Below, in pieces: positions 37,398 to 46,620 of a stretch of 64,000 nucleotides of DNA. A program made the position numbers and the translations under genes. Origin of the DNA: Pseudomonadota bacterium (GTDB lineage Bacteria; Pseudomonadota; Alphaproteobacteria; Sphingomonadales; Sphingomonadaceae). The stretch is from positions 124,001 to 188,000 of the forward strand of contig JAEXAY010000039.1 of the NCBI GenBank assembly GCA_023457895.1, read 5' to 3'. Positions within the stretch are counted from its first letter, which is position 1; every line of letters begins with the position of its first letter. Below the pieces are notes generated by a model, which had not been told where the DNA came from, made no database searches, and worked only from the letters and a program-made list of their open reading frames with translations.

Positions 37398-38006
37398 ATG
37401 AAGGCTTCGCCCCGCCCCGGCCTGCTCTCGCGCCTTGTCCGTAGCGCGATCATGGCTTTCTATACCGGTAAGGGCTGGCGCGTGTTCGATGAAACGGGTG
37501 GCGGCATCCGCAAGGCGGTGATCGTCGCAGCGCCGCATACCAGTAACTGGGATTTCATCTATTATCTCGGAGCCACGCGCGACCTTGGCATCTTTCCCCA
37601 TTTCATGGGCAAGGCCTCGCTGTTCCGATGGCCGCTCGGCCGCTTCATGCGGGACATGGGCGGTGTACCGGTCGATCGCGCCCATTCGCGCGATATGGTC
37701 GGACAGATGGTTGACGCGTTCGCCGCGCGCGAAGATTTCCTGCTGACGATCGCGCCCGAAGGCACCCGCGAAGGCGCCACGCGCTGGAAAACCGGCTTTT
37801 ACCAGATCGCCCTGCGCGCCGGGGTCCCGATCCTGTGCGGTGTTATCAACTATCGCAATCGCACAATCCATCTGCGCGGCCCCGTTTGGCCGGGCGGGGA
37901 CTATCGCGCTGACATGACAAAAATCCTCGGTCTTTAGGCGGATGCCGCCGGAAAGCATGCGGATCACAGCATCGTCGGCAAGGCTGATATCGACGCTTTT
38001 GTTTGA
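37398..38006 (+). pseudogene. Lysophospholipid acyltransferase-family gene interrupted by an in-frame TAG
   Basis: The reading frame 37398-37937 encodes 179 residues of a PlsC-like acyltransferase: HTSNWDF (the HX4D catalytic motif), GGVPVDR and the acceptor-site APEGTR. At 37935-37937 it meets TAG. The same frame then continues with 22 sense codons of coding character (ADAAGKHADHSIVGKADIDAFV) to a TGA at 38004-38006, giving about 200 residues, the usual size of this family. The motif core is intact, so the shortened protein may still work. A nonsense change, a sequencing error or a genuine short form are all possible; translation to 37937 is certain in frame terms. Confidence 0.65.
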
Positions 38007-38035
38007 AGCCATGCCGGACTAAGGCCTTTCAGCTG

Positions 38036-39244
38036 ATGACCAAGGCCGCACCCGTTTCCCCAAAACAGCGCAACCGCGCCGTTGCCTTTGTGCTGATGAC
38101 CATCCTGATTGATGCGATCGGATTTGGCATCATCATTCCGGTGCTGCCGCGGCTGGTGATGGAAGTGGGGCACGTCGACCTCGCCGAGGCGACGCGGATC
38201 GGCGGGTGGCTGGCGCTCGCCTATGCCTTCACCCAGTTCGTGCTCGGGCCGACCATCGGCAATTTGGGCGACCGGTTCGGCCGTCGCCGGATATTGCTCT
38301 TCTCGCTCGCGGGTTACGCCATAAACTATGCGCTGATGGGCTTTGCGCCGACATTGTTATGGCTATTCGCGGGGCGCTTTCTCGCCGGGATATTCGGCGG
38401 CACATACGGGCCGTGCCAGGCTGCGCTGGCTGACATTACCCCGCCGAAGGACCGCACCAAGGTTTTCGGCTTCGTCGGCGCCGCCTTTGGGCTGGGCTTC
38501 ATCCTTGGCCCCGCGATTGGCGGGTTTCTAGGGGAAATCGGCCATCGCGTGCCCTTCTTCGCGGCCGCCGCGCTGGCCGGGCTCAACCTGTTGTTCGGTG
38601 CATTCAACTTTCCCGAAACACTTGACGACGCCCACCGCCGTCCGTTCGACTGGAAACGCGCCAACCCCCTGGGCGCGCTCGTTCAGTTCAGCCGTACGCC
38701 GGGCCTGTTGCTGATCGGCCTCACCTATTTCTTGTGGCAGGTCGCGAGCATGGTCTATGCGGCCATCTGGGCCTATTATGGCGCGCTGCGCTATGGCTGG
38801 GGTCCGCAGATGATCGGTATTTCGCTGGCGCTGGTCGGCGTGATGATGGTGATCTGCCAGACCATGGTCACCGCACGCGCCGTGCGTAAATTCGGCGAAC
38901 GCAAGACCGCGCTGATCGGTCTTGTCGCCGCCATCGCTGGCTATTTCGCCTATGCCTTTGCCGATAGCGGATTCCTGGCCTTTGCAATCATGCCGGTCTT
39001 CATCATTTCAGGACTGGTGCAGCCTTCATTGCAGGCCATGTTGTCGCAGCGCATCGCCGCCAATGCACAGGGCGAGGCACAAGGGTTCAGTGCGAGCGCG
39101 ATGGCGCTGGCCTCGCTGCTCGCGCCGCTTATCTACAATACAAGTCTGGCCTATTTCTCAGGCGGGGGCGCCCCGGTTTATCTCCCCGGCATGCCCTTCC
39201 TGATCGCCACCGCAATCGCGGCAGCAACACACTGGTGGCGCTGA
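38036..39244 (+). CDS. MFS transporter, TetA/TCR-type drug exporter family
   Basis: The 402-residue, 12-helix protein starts at the ATG at 38036. It shows the MFS motif A variant GNLGDRFGRRRILL between helices 2 and 3, and motif C-like GAAFGLGFILGPAIGGFLG in helix 5, typical of proton-driven drug antiporters. The N-terminal DAIGFGIIIPVLP and the internal PETL before the central loop are the pattern of the TetA/TCR 1.2 family. These include tetracycline exporters, but chromosomal members often have other or unknown substrates. No regulator gene is adjacent. Confidence 0.88.
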   Translation: MTKAAPVSPKQRNRAVAFVLMTILIDAIGFGIIIPVLPRLVMEVGHVDLAEATRIGGWLALAYAFTQFVLGPTIGNLGDRFGRRRILLFSLAGYAINYALMGFAPTLLWLFAGRFLAGIFGGTYGPCQAALADITPPKDRTKVFGFVGAAFGLGFILGPAIGGFLGEIGHRVPFFAAAALAGLNLLFGAFNFPETLDDAHRRPFDWKRANPLGALVQFSRTPGLLLIGLTYFLWQVASMVYAAIWAYYGALRYGWGPQMIGISLALVGVMMVICQTMVTARAVRKFGERKTALIGLVAAIAGYFAYAFADSGFLAFAIMPVFIISGLVQPSLQAMLSQRIAANAQGEAQGFSASAMALASLLAPLIYNTSLAYFSGGGAPVYLPGMPFLIATAIAAATHWWR

Positions 39245-39276
39245 CCAGAACGCCGCGCCACGCAGCGCACTGAAGC

Positions 39277-39867
39277 TCAGTCGGGCTTCTTGGCGACTCC
39301 CACCATGGCCGGACGCAACAGCCGGTCCTTGATCATGTAGCCGGTCTGCATCTCGTGGACGATATGGCCCGGTTCCGCTTCATCGTGCGGGATTTCGACG
39401 ACCGCCTGATGCTTGTTGGGATCAAGCGGCTGGCCAATGGCATCGATTTTGGTGACACCATTGCGTTCGAACACCGCGTGAAGTTCGCGCTGGGTCGCCT
39501 CGATCCCGGCAACTAGTGCCTTGATCGCCTCATTCTCCTTGAGTTCGGCCGGTACCGCGTCGATCGCGCGCGAAAGATTATCAGCGACCGACAGGATATC
39601 GCGGGCAAAGCCGGTCGCGGCATAGGCGCGGGCATCCTGCGCGTCCTTTTCAAGACGGCGGCGGACATTCTGCGTATCGGCCTGCGCGTAGAGCACTTCC
39701 TGCTTTGCGGACGCGAGTTCATCTTCCAGTTCAAGCACACGCTGCGCCAGCGGATCGCCCTGCGGCTTGGGCTTGTCTTCCACCCCTGCCATGTCCAGCG
39801 CCTCGTCGATTACCGGATCAACGCCTGCCGGTGCTTCAGTCTCGTTCATTTTCCTGTCTTCACTCAT
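39277..39867 (-). CDS. grpE: Nucleotide exchange factor GrpE
   Basis: GrpE releases ADP from DnaK. The 196-residue protein has an acidic N-terminus, a long coiled coil (about 40-100, VLELEDELASAKQEVLYAQADTQNVRRRLEKD), a four-helix section (FARDILSVADNLSRAID) and the C-terminal beta-wing with GQPLDPNKHQAV and GHIVHEMQTGYMIKDRLLRPAMVGVAK. It overlaps hrcA by four bases, the usual hrcA-grpE operon. ATG at 39849 (MNETEAP) is an alternative start. Confidence 0.96.
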   Translation of the reverse strand: MSEDRKMNETEAPAGVDPVIDEALDMAGVEDKPKPQGDPLAQRVLELEDELASAKQEVLYAQADTQNVRRRLEKDAQDARAYAATGFARDILSVADNLSRAIDAVPAELKENEAIKALVAGIEATQRELHAVFERNGVTKIDAIGQPLDPNKHQAVVEIPHDEAEPGHIVHEMQTGYMIKDRLLRPAMVGVAKKPD

Positions 39868-40910
39868 CTCATCAATCTCGAAAGGGTTTGCGCGGTGAAG
39901 TCCACCATGGGGACGATGCGCGCATAGTTCAAGCGGGTCGGCCCGATTACGCCTACAACGCCGACGACGCGGCCATCGTTCCCGTGCCAGGGCGCGGCGA
40001 TCACCGACGAGCCGGACAGCGAGAACAGCTTGTTTTCGGAGCCGATGAAAATGCGGGTCGCGGGGCCTTCGCGCGCGCTATCGAGCAGGCGGGCGATTTC
40101 CTGCTTTTCTTCCAGTTCGTCGAGCAACTGGCGGACGCGGTCGAGGTCGCCCTGCGCGGCATCGTCGATCAGATGCGCCTGCCCCCGCACAATCAGGACC
40201 GGCCGTTCGGACGGATCGGAGGTCCAGACCGCAAGGCCGCGCTCGACCAGATCGGTTGAGGCGCGGTCGAGCGCGATCTCCTCCGCCGCGATCTGCTTCC
40301 TCAGCCTTGCCTGCGCTTCCGACAAGGTGAGGCCGGAAAGGCTCGCGCTGATATAATTGCCTGCCGCAATGAGGGCGGTTGCGGGAATTGCCGCGGGCAG
40401 GTCGACGATGCGGTTTTCCACCGACCCATCGACCCCGACCAGCACCGCCATCGCCTGCCGCTCGGACAGCGGCACAAAGCCGAGCTGGCGCAGCACCGGC
40501 TCCTGCTTGGGCACCATGACGAGACCCGCGCAGGCCGACAGTCCGGACAATGCGGTTGTCGCAGCGGACAGGGCCTCCTCGATCGGTCCAGCATGTCTCA
40601 GTTGCGCCTCGATCGCGGCGCGGTCTTCGGCATTCGGCTCCGCCACTTGCATCATGCCATCGACGAACAGGCGCAACCCGATGTCAGTCGGCATCCGCCC
40701 CGCACTGGTATGCGGCGAGGAGAGGAGGCCCATTTCCTCCAGATCCTGCATCACATTGCGGATCGAGGCAGGTGACAGGTTGAGCGCAGAGAATTTCGAA
40801 ATGGTACGCGAGCCGACGGGCTGGCCATGTTCGAGATAGGATTCCACCACGACGCGGAAAATATCCCGCGCGCGGCTGCTGAGTTCGGTGATGGGCGGCG
40901 TGGTCATCAA
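39864..40910 (-). CDS. hrcA: Heat-inducible transcriptional repressor HrcA
   Basis: HrcA represses groESL and other genes by binding CIRCE. The 348-residue protein has the winged-helix N-terminus (RARDIFRVVVESYLEHGQPVGSRTISKFSALNLSPASIRNVMQDLEEMGLLSSPHTSAGRMPTDIGLRLFVD) and the GAF-like C-terminal domain (SVIAAPWHGNDGRVVGVVGVIGPTRLNYARIVPMVDF). I find no CIRCE (TTAGCACTC-N9-GAGTGCTAA) in the 92 bases upstream, so autoregulation through it is not apparent here. It is divergent from rph. Confidence 0.96.
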   Translation of the reverse strand: MMTTPPITELSSRARDIFRVVVESYLEHGQPVGSRTISKFSALNLSPASIRNVMQDLEEMGLLSSPHTSAGRMPTDIGLRLFVDGMMQVAEPNAEDRAAIEAQLRHAGPIEEALSAATTALSGLSACAGLVMVPKQEPVLRQLGFVPLSERQAMAVLVGVDGSVENRIVDLPAAIPATALIAAGNYISASLSGLTLSEAQARLRKQIAAEEIALDRASTDLVERGLAVWTSDPSERPVLIVRGQAHLIDDAAQGDLDRVRQLLDELEEKQEIARLLDSAREGPATRIFIGSENKLFSLSGSSVIAAPWHGNDGRVVGVVGVIGPTRLNYARIVPMVDFTAQTLSRLMR

Positions 40911-41002
40911 ATCAAAATCCCGGATGCGGATGCAATCGCCATAGCGTGCCCGGGTAAAACTGCCTATGGGGGCTCAAAATTTCAAGCACAGGAGTTTCCG
41001 AC

Positions 41003-41719
41003 ATGCGACCATCAGGCCGCGCGCCCGACCAGATGCGGGCGATCAGCATCGAACCCAATTTCACCAAACATGCCGAAGGATCGGTGCTGGTCAGCTTTGG
41101 CGATACCAAGGTACTGGTCACCGCCAGCGTCGAGGATCGCCTGCCGCCCTGGCTCAAGGGCAAGGGCGAAGGCTGGGTCACGGCGGAATATGGCATGCTC
41201 CCCCGCGCTACCCATACCCGCGGCAGCCGCGAGGCGGCCAAGGGCAAGCAGTCGGGCCGCACCCAGGAAATCCAGCGGTTGATTGGCCGCTCGCTGCGCG
41301 CCGTGACCGATCTCCGGAAGCTCGGCGAGTTTCAGATCACGCTCGATTGCGACGTGATCCAGGCCGATGGCGGCACCCGTACCGCTTCGATTTCGGGTGC
41401 CTGGGTTGCGCTGCGCCTCGCGGTCGACAAGCTGATGGCGGAAGGCAAGGTCAAGGAAGACCCGATCGCGCAAAAAGTCGCGGCGATCAGTTGCGGCATC
41501 TATCAGGGCACGCCGGTGCTCGATCTCGATTATGACGAGGACAGCAACGCCGGCGCCGATGCCAATTTCGTGTTGACCGCCGACGGTGCGCTGGCGGAGG
41601 TGCAGGCCACCGCGGAGGGCGAAACCTTCGACGAGGAACGCCTGCTTCGCCTGCTCCGTCTGGCCCGGATCGGCTGCAAGGAGATTTTTGCCGCCCAGGA
41701 CAAGGCTACGGGGAGGTAG
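41003..41719 (+). CDS. rph: Ribonuclease PH
   Basis: RNase PH trims tRNA 3' ends by phosphorolysis. The 238-residue protein starts with [45 protein letters not shown] and carries the catalytic and phosphate-site block [35 protein letters not shown], then [23 protein letters not shown]. All are hallmark RNase PH sequences. It is divergent from hrcA and followed three bases later by rdgB, a conserved alphaproteobacterial pairing. Confidence 0.97.
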   Translation: MRPSGRAPDQMRAISIEPNFTKHAEGSVLVSFGDTKVLVTASVEDRLPPWLKGKGEGWVTAEYGMLPRATHTRGSREAAKGKQSGRTQEIQRLIGRSLRAVTDLRKLGEFQITLDCDVIQADGGTRTASISGAWVALRLAVDKLMAEGKVKEDPIAQKVAAISCGIYQGTPVLDLDYDEDSNAGADANFVLTADGALAEVQATAEGETFDEERLLRLLRLARIGCKEIFAAQDKATGR

Positions 41720-41722
41720 AGG

Positions 41723-42337
41723 ATGGCGCATAGGAAACTGGAAGCCGGTCGCATCGTGGTTGCGACCTATAATGCCGGCAAGGTGCGCGAAATTCGCGAT
41801 CTGCTCCATCACCTCGGCATGTCGCCGGTATCGGTGGCCGAGTTCGACCTCGAAGAGCCGGAGGAAACCGAAGATACATTTGCCGGGAACGCGCTCATCA
41901 AGGCGCACGCCGCGGCCAAGGGCACCGGCATCGTTTCGCTCGCCGACGACAGCGGCCTGATGGTCGATGCGCTCGGCGGCGATCCCGGCGTCTACACCGC
42001 CAACTGGGCCGAACTGCCCGACGGCACGCGCGACTGGGACATGGCGATGCAGAAGGTTGAGGATGCGCTGACGGCGCTTGGCCCCGGCACCCCGCGCGGC
42101 TGCCAGTTCGTCTGCACGCTCGCGCTGGTCTGGCCCGACGGCCATGAGGAAGTGTTCGAGGGCCATGTCCGCGGCACGCTGGTCTGGCCACCGCGCGGCG
42201 ACAAGGGGTTCGGTTATGACCCGGTGTTCCAGCCGCTCGGGCATGATCTCACCTTCGCTGAAATGGAGCCGGAAAAGAAACACGCGATGAGCCACCGCGC
42301 GGAAGCCTTCCGCCATCTGGTCGCCGCGTCGATCTAG
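41723..42337 (+). CDS. rdgB: XTP/dITP diphosphatase (RdgB/HAM1)
   Basis: This house-cleaning enzyme hydrolyses dITP, XTP and related non-canonical purine nucleotides. Over 204 residues it shows [17 protein letters not shown] (nucleotide loop), [47 protein letters not shown] with the catalytic Asp, and [13 protein letters not shown] and MSHRAEAF near the end, the substrate-binding residues of RdgB. It is tightly coupled to rph and leaves a 147-base gap before the RTX gene. Confidence 0.96.
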   Translation: MAHRKLEAGRIVVATYNAGKVREIRDLLHHLGMSPVSVAEFDLEEPEETEDTFAGNALIKAHAAAKGTGIVSLADDSGLMVDALGGDPGVYTANWAELPDGTRDWDMAMQKVEDALTALGPGTPRGCQFVCTLALVWPDGHEEVFEGHVRGTLVWPPRGDKGFGYDPVFQPLGHDLTFAEMEPEKKHAMSHRAEAFRHLVAASI

Positions 42338-42484
42338 TGCGTTTTTTCACCATCCTGTATCATTGACTCGGTCACGCGGATGACTAGGTTCCGCTGCGGG
42401 TCGCTTCGCACGCGAAGCAGCATAGGGATGCGCGAACATCCGGGATAAAAAATGCCGCTTCGCTATCTGCAGCGAGGATAGATC

Positions 42485-43702
42485 ATGGCTTATATTCAAG
42501 GAACAGCGAACGACGATGCGCTCACCGGCGTTGCGGGTGAAGGCAACCAGATTAACGGATATGATGGCGACGATGTGCTGGTCGGGTCCGATTATCAGGA
42601 TCCCGGTATCACCGGAGCAGCGGCCCTGTTGCAGGGACAAGGCGGCGATTTCCTTTCCGGCGGAAACGGCAATGATTACCTGTTCGGCAAGGGCGGTAAC
42701 GACATTCTGCACGGCGGCGCCGGCGATGATTTCCTCGACGGCGGCGATGGCAACGACCTGTTGCGCGGCGGGGCGGGCGTCGACCGCTATTTCGGTGGCG
42801 CCGGCGACGATCGCATCAGTCTCTTCAACTACGATGCAACCCAGGCCGCCCATGTCGATCTGAGGACCCAGACCGTCTATAATGACGGCTTCGGCAATGT
42901 CGAACAGCTGGATTCGATCGAGGGGATCGGCGCCGGGACGAGGTTTGCCGATACGTTCATCGGCAATAATGCGGCCAATACCATCCTCGGTGACAGGGGC
43001 GATTTCATTTCGGGTCTGGGCGGCGATGACATTTTCCAGATCCATGGGGCTCCGGCGAGCCTCAAGGGCGGGGCAGGCGAAGACACGATCACCGCCTTTA
43101 CCAGCTATTCGATCACCGATACCGATGGCGACGGCCTCGCTGAACAGATTTACACGACCAACGGCGTGATCGTCGATCTCAAGGCCGGAAGAATTGTCGA
43201 TGACGGTTTCGGCAATAGCGGGGACATCTCCGGGATCGAGAATGTCACGGGCTCCTCCTATAACGACGACATTACCGGCGATAACAAGGGCAACAAGCTG
43301 GACGGCGGCTCCGGCAACGACACGATTGATGGCGGCGGCGGTGATGACATCATCAGCGGCAGCCATGGCGCGGACTATCTGTTCGGCGGCAAGGGCAAGG
43401 ATGTCTTCCTGTTCGACAACGCCGGCGACAGCACTGTCGATGCGGCGGGCCGCGACCTGATAGCCGACTTCAAGACGGGGGCGGACCATATTGACCTGTC
43501 CGGGCTGCAGGATGAAGTGGCGGGAGGCGCCGGACTCAGCCTTGTGTCGGGCTTTTCCGGAGTGGCCGGCCAAGTGGTGATCTCCGCCATTTCCGCCGGA
43601 CGCCAATCGGTGATGGTTGACCTTAACGGGGATGGCGTGGCCGATTTCGCGGTCGATGTGCTGTCCCGCGCAGCGCTCGATGCGGGCGACCTGATCCTCT
43701 GA
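42485..43702 (+). CDS. RTX calcium-binding repeat protein, likely type I secreted
   Basis: The 405-residue protein is made of glycine-rich nonapeptide repeats (GGxGxDxUx) in three blocks: residues about 60-110 (GGNGNDYLFGKGGNDILHGG, GDDFLDGGDGNDLL), a weaker middle at about 160-200, and about 270-310 (SGNDTIDGGGGDDIISGSHG). The repeats fold as calcium-bound beta-rolls. The C-terminus (DHIDLSGL ... DFAVDVLSRAALDAGDLIL) is the peptidase-M10-like type I secretion end. There is no enzyme domain and no exporter gene nearby; the role could be adhesion or surface layering. GAGGA precedes the ATG. Confidence 0.87.
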   Translation: MAYIQGTANDDALTGVAGEGNQINGYDGDDVLVGSDYQDPGITGAAALLQGQGGDFLSGGNGNDYLFGKGGNDILHGGAGDDFLDGGDGNDLLRGGAGVDRYFGGAGDDRISLFNYDATQAAHVDLRTQTVYNDGFGNVEQLDSIEGIGAGTRFADTFIGNNAANTILGDRGDFISGLGGDDIFQIHGAPASLKGGAGEDTITAFTSYSITDTDGDGLAEQIYTTNGVIVDLKAGRIVDDGFGNSGDISGIENVTGSSYNDDITGDNKGNKLDGGSGNDTIDGGGGDDIISGSHGADYLFGGKGKDVFLFDNAGDSTVDAAGRDLIADFKTGADHIDLSGLQDEVAGGAGLSLVSGFSGVAGQVVISAISAGRQSVMVDLNGDGVADFAVDVLSRAALDAGDLIL

Positions 43703-43714
43703 CTGCTACTACCG

Positions 43715-43746
43715 CCTGTCCCGTCTGCATCGCCGGACGGGACGGG
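43715..43746. terminator. Terminator-like hairpin between convergent RTX and patatin genes
   Basis: An 11-bp stem with one G-T pair (CCTGTCCCGTC / GACGGGACGGG, arms 43715-43725 and 43736-43746) has a 10-nt loop. No T run follows on either strand, so it may be only a stem that stops or stabilises both converging transcripts. Confidence 0.4.
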
Positions 43747-43753
43747 TTCGGGG

Positions 43754-46072
43754 TCAGACTCCAATTTCAACCCGCAGTTCGGCAATAAGGCCGGCAATCG
43801 CGGGCAGCCGCTCGCTTTCCTCCTCAAGGATCGCAAGAAACAGTGCGCGGCGTAGTTCGGCAAGACGGCCCGGCGGCAGCGCATTGCCCGCCGGCATGGC
43901 CGATGCGATGATGTCCATCACCCGTTCCGCGCCATGGAGCCGTCCCCACAGATAGTCATTCTCGCGATAGCTGCGGCTGAAGAATGCACCGAAGCTGTTG
44001 AACTGGATGCCCTTGAGCGTCGCCTGCGCTCCGCCCTGACGGATGGCCGTCGCATCATTAGGCGAAATCCGGTCGACCTTGATCGGATCATATTCATCGA
44101 GCCCCTCTCCCTGCAACAAGGGCAGCACCGCCGTATCGTAAAAGGGAAAGCCGAGATAGGCGAGCAGCATCGCGCGGCGCTCGGCCTTGGGAAGCGCCGC
44201 AAGCGCGGTCGCGATATTGGCATCGACCGCCGCGTCGGCGATGGCGAGGTCGCAGCGCACGCCAATAAGATCGAGGATTTGACCCGCCCGCTGGTGTGCG
44301 GTTGCCGGCGTCCCGAGGTCCAGCCCGTCGAAAAATCCGCGCGACTGGCGGTCGAAATAATAGGCAAGGCTTTGGTAGATGGCATCGCGCATTTCGGTCA
44401 CAGCGGGTTCGGGGACAACGCCCTTGGCCTCGATCTCCTCGTCCAGCCGCCGCGCCAGAAACCGCAGACGGCGTATGCGGAAACCAAGGTCGAAGGTGCG
44501 AAAGAACCGGATCGCCTCTTCGCTGGCCCCGCCCTTGGCGCCGGTGACCTGGTCGATCCCCCGCGCCCTCACTTCCTCCCAGATCGCCGAACGCAAACGC
44601 CGCTCTTCATGACCATCGGTAAGGCCAAGCAGCGAAGCGGCCTGTTGCGCCACATCCTCGACGACGTTGGACAGTTTGAGGTGGGCATAGGCTGCATAGC
44701 CGAACCCGACCTCTTCGGCCGCCCGCGTCTGCGCTACCGCGCGCCAGTTCGCCAGCCGCGCAACCGTTGGCCGGTCAAGAAAAAAGGTGCGGCCAAACAG
44801 CTTCTGCACCCGTTCCTCGACCGGGTCGCGCATCGCCTCGACGATGTGCTGCATACGGCGGATGCGTTCGGACATATGCGAGATCATGTCGACATTGTCA
44901 TGGATCGGCTGTTCGCGCGGGATATCGGACATCGCCCCGAAAATCGTGGTGAAGAAACCCGGCACCGCCGCGCCGTCCTTGCCCCGGCCGGTCAGGCTGA
45001 TGCTGCGCATGTCGGGCTTGGGATCGATATAGACGAAGCGGCGGTCCACCTCGCGCCGCGCGGGTCGGCTCTTGAGGAGTCCGATCGCGGGCTTGAACGG
45101 CGCATTGGCGAGCACCGAGCCGTCGATCAGCACCGTATCTTCCGCACTGCCGATCGCCCAGCGGCGCGGCATCTGAGCCTTGAGGAAATCCTCCCGGCCC
45201 GCCCAGGTCTCGCCGCGCCCTTCCAGCACCCGGTCGAGTTCGCGCACGCTGAACGGCGGAAAGGCGCCGGGAAAACTCGCTGTAGCCCGCGCCGCAAAGA
45301 CGAGACCCGCAACGTCGCCAAGCTGGTCGCTGCCGCTTTCCTGCGAGCGGAAACTGAGCGTCAGCCGATGCTCGGTCTCGACCACCTCGGGCGGCGAGTT
45401 CAATTCCATACGCTGGGGATAGCCGGCGAAATCGGTCACGGTTACGAGCAGGTCGAGCGGCTGCTCGGCCGGAAGCAGCGGTTTTCCCGGCTCGCCGGCT
45501 GCCATTGCGGCAAAGGCATCGAGCAGCATGCCGCAGAATAATTCGCCGCCAAAGGGTGGCTCGAACCAGCGCGAACGCACGAAATGCGACAATTTTTCGC
45601 GCACTTCCTCGCGGGTTCCCTCATCGACGGTCTGGTCGATCGCACCATCGCGCTTGCGCGATGCGACCCACGCGATTGGCACCGCCCAGAATTTGGTCAT
45701 GCGCGATTCCGGCCGCGCTTCGGGGTCGAGCAATTCCTCGACATCGGCCCGGGTCAGCCACAGGTCGGTCAGCGGATCGAGCGATTGCCCGGTCGCGAGC
45801 GCCTGTGCGAGAAACACGCCGTTGATGCCGCCCGCGCTGGCGCCTGCGATGATATCGACGATGACCCTGAGCCGGGTGGCGGAAGCCTGCTCGATTTCGG
45901 CAATCAGCTGCCGGTAGATGTCGGCGCAGGCCGAATGCGCGCCGCTGCCGTCATGATAGGCCCGGCTGACCCGTGCCGCATTCCAGATTTCCTTGGTGAT
46001 GCCGTGCATATAGACGGCTAGGCTGACGCCGCCATAGCAGACCAGAGCCAGCCGCAATTCCTTCTCGCGCAT
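43754..46072 (-). CDS. Large patatin-like phospholipase-related protein
   Basis: The 772-residue protein carries a patatin domain at the N-terminus: Gly-rich YGGVSLAVYMHG (oxyanion region), nucleophile Ser79 in GASAGG and, far downstream (about 317), the catalytic Asp in VLIDGSVLANAPF. The long C-terminal extension (about 400-770) resembles the DUF3376 part of patatin-related proteins and has no enzyme motif that I recognise. No signal peptide is seen, so it is probably cytoplasmic or membrane-associated. Expected activity is acyl-lipid hydrolysis. Substrate unknown. Confidence 0.85.
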   Translation of the reverse strand: MREKELRLALVCYGGVSLAVYMHGITKEIWNAARVSRAYHDGSGAHSACADIYRQLIAEIEQASATRLRVIVDIIAGASAGGINGVFLAQALATGQSLDPLTDLWLTRADVEELLDPEARPESRMTKFWAVPIAWVASRKRDGAIDQTVDEGTREEVREKLSHFVRSRWFEPPFGGELFCGMLLDAFAAMAAGEPGKPLLPAEQPLDLLVTVTDFAGYPQRMELNSPPEVVETEHRLTLSFRSQESGSDQLGDVAGLVFAARATASFPGAFPPFSVRELDRVLEGRGETWAGREDFLKAQMPRRWAIGSAEDTVLIDGSVLANAPFKPAIGLLKSRPARREVDRRFVYIDPKPDMRSISLTGRGKDGAAVPGFFTTIFGAMSDIPREQPIHDNVDMISHMSERIRRMQHIVEAMRDPVEERVQKLFGRTFFLDRPTVARLANWRAVAQTRAAEEVGFGYAAYAHLKLSNVVEDVAQQAASLLGLTDGHEERRLRSAIWEEVRARGIDQVTGAKGGASEEAIRFFRTFDLGFRIRRLRFLARRLDEEIEAKGVVPEPAVTEMRDAIYQSLAYYFDRQSRGFFDGLDLGTPATAHQRAGQILDLIGVRCDLAIADAAVDANIATALAALPKAERRAMLLAYLGFPFYDTAVLPLLQGEGLDEYDPIKVDRISPNDATAIRQGGAQATLKGIQFNSFGAFFSRSYRENDYLWGRLHGAERVMDIIASAMPAGNALPPGRLAELRRALFLAILEEESERLPAIAGLIAELRVEIGV

Positions 46073-46201
46073 GGTCCCGCGATAGCATTTTTACCCGGCA
46101 ATGTAAGGCCCGGAACATGGGACACGCCGGGAACCCATGCACCGGGCAGTCGTTGGATCGCTTGTTATCAAACCACCACAAAATACAAACAGGAGAAAGC
46201 C

Positions 46202-46555
46202 ATGCGGAAGATCACGGGAATGATGATTGTCACGGCCGCCGCGGTCGGACTTGCCATGCCGGCTACGGCGCAGCGCATGTCCGACGGACGCACCCAGGCG
46301 GAGATTGAAGCGACCAAGGCGCTCAATGCGGAAATGGCCGCCAAGGCCAAGGCCGATGCTGAGGCGATCAATGCCTCGAAGACCAATGCGAGCGCATCAA
46401 CCGCCGCGAACGAGGCCCGGCAGAAGGAATATGAGGCACAGCGGGCGGCGTGGGAAGCCGAAGTGGCGCGTATCCGCGCGGATAACGAGCGGCGTCAGGC
46501 CGATTATCGTGCCTGTCTCGATGGCGACAAGAGCCGCTGCCCGCCAGCGCAGTAA
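46202..46555 (+). CDS. Small periplasmic coiled-coil protein
   Basis: The 117-residue product has a signal peptide (MRKITGMMIVTAAAVGLAMPATAQ). The mature part is a long charged, Ala-rich helix (AEIEATKALNAEMAAKAKADAEAINASK, then EARQKEYEAQRAAWEAEVARIRADNERRQADY) ending in the Cys-containing ACLDGDKSRCPPAQ. The two terminal Cys could pair or link dimers. No family recognised. A GGAGAAAG ribosome site precedes the ATG and a good terminator follows, so it is probably an independent, well-expressed gene. Confidence 0.75.
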   Translation: MRKITGMMIVTAAAVGLAMPATAQRMSDGRTQAEIEATKALNAEMAAKAKADAEAINASKTNASASTAANEARQKEYEAQRAAWEAEVARIRADNERRQADYRACLDGDKSRCPPAQ

Positions 46556-46580
46556 GGTCACTTCAGTAACGTGCAAATAA

Positions 46581-46612
46581 ACCACCCGTTTGCAATAAGC
46601 GGGTGGTTTTTT
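46581..46612 (+). terminator. Rho-independent terminator of the small periplasmic protein gene
   Basis: An 8-bp perfect stem (ACCACCCG / CGGGTGGT, arms 46581-46588 and 46600-46607) has an 11-nt loop and is followed by TTTTTTC. It sits 26 bases after the stop and just before the 3' end of the convergent HdeD-like gene. Confidence 0.8.
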
Positions 46613-46620
46613 CGCGGTGG

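Noticed and set aside
37935..37937. TAG read as pyrrolysine or a programmed recoding site
   Set aside because: Sphingomonads are not known to use pyrrolysine and no downstream recoding element is apparent; a nonsense change or error is simpler.
40911..41002. A CIRCE operator before hrcA
   Set aside because: No TTAGCACTC/GAGTGCTAA inverted repeat is present in the gap.
42395..42422. GC-rich GCTTCGC/GCGAAGC hairpin upstream of the RTX gene taken as a terminator for rdgB
   Set aside because: The 7-bp stem has a 2-nt loop and no T run follows; I do not call it.
43934..45541. A 535-codon plus-strand frame opposite the patatin-like gene
   Set aside because: The minus strand carries the catalytic GASAGG and DG motifs, so this frame is a shadow.
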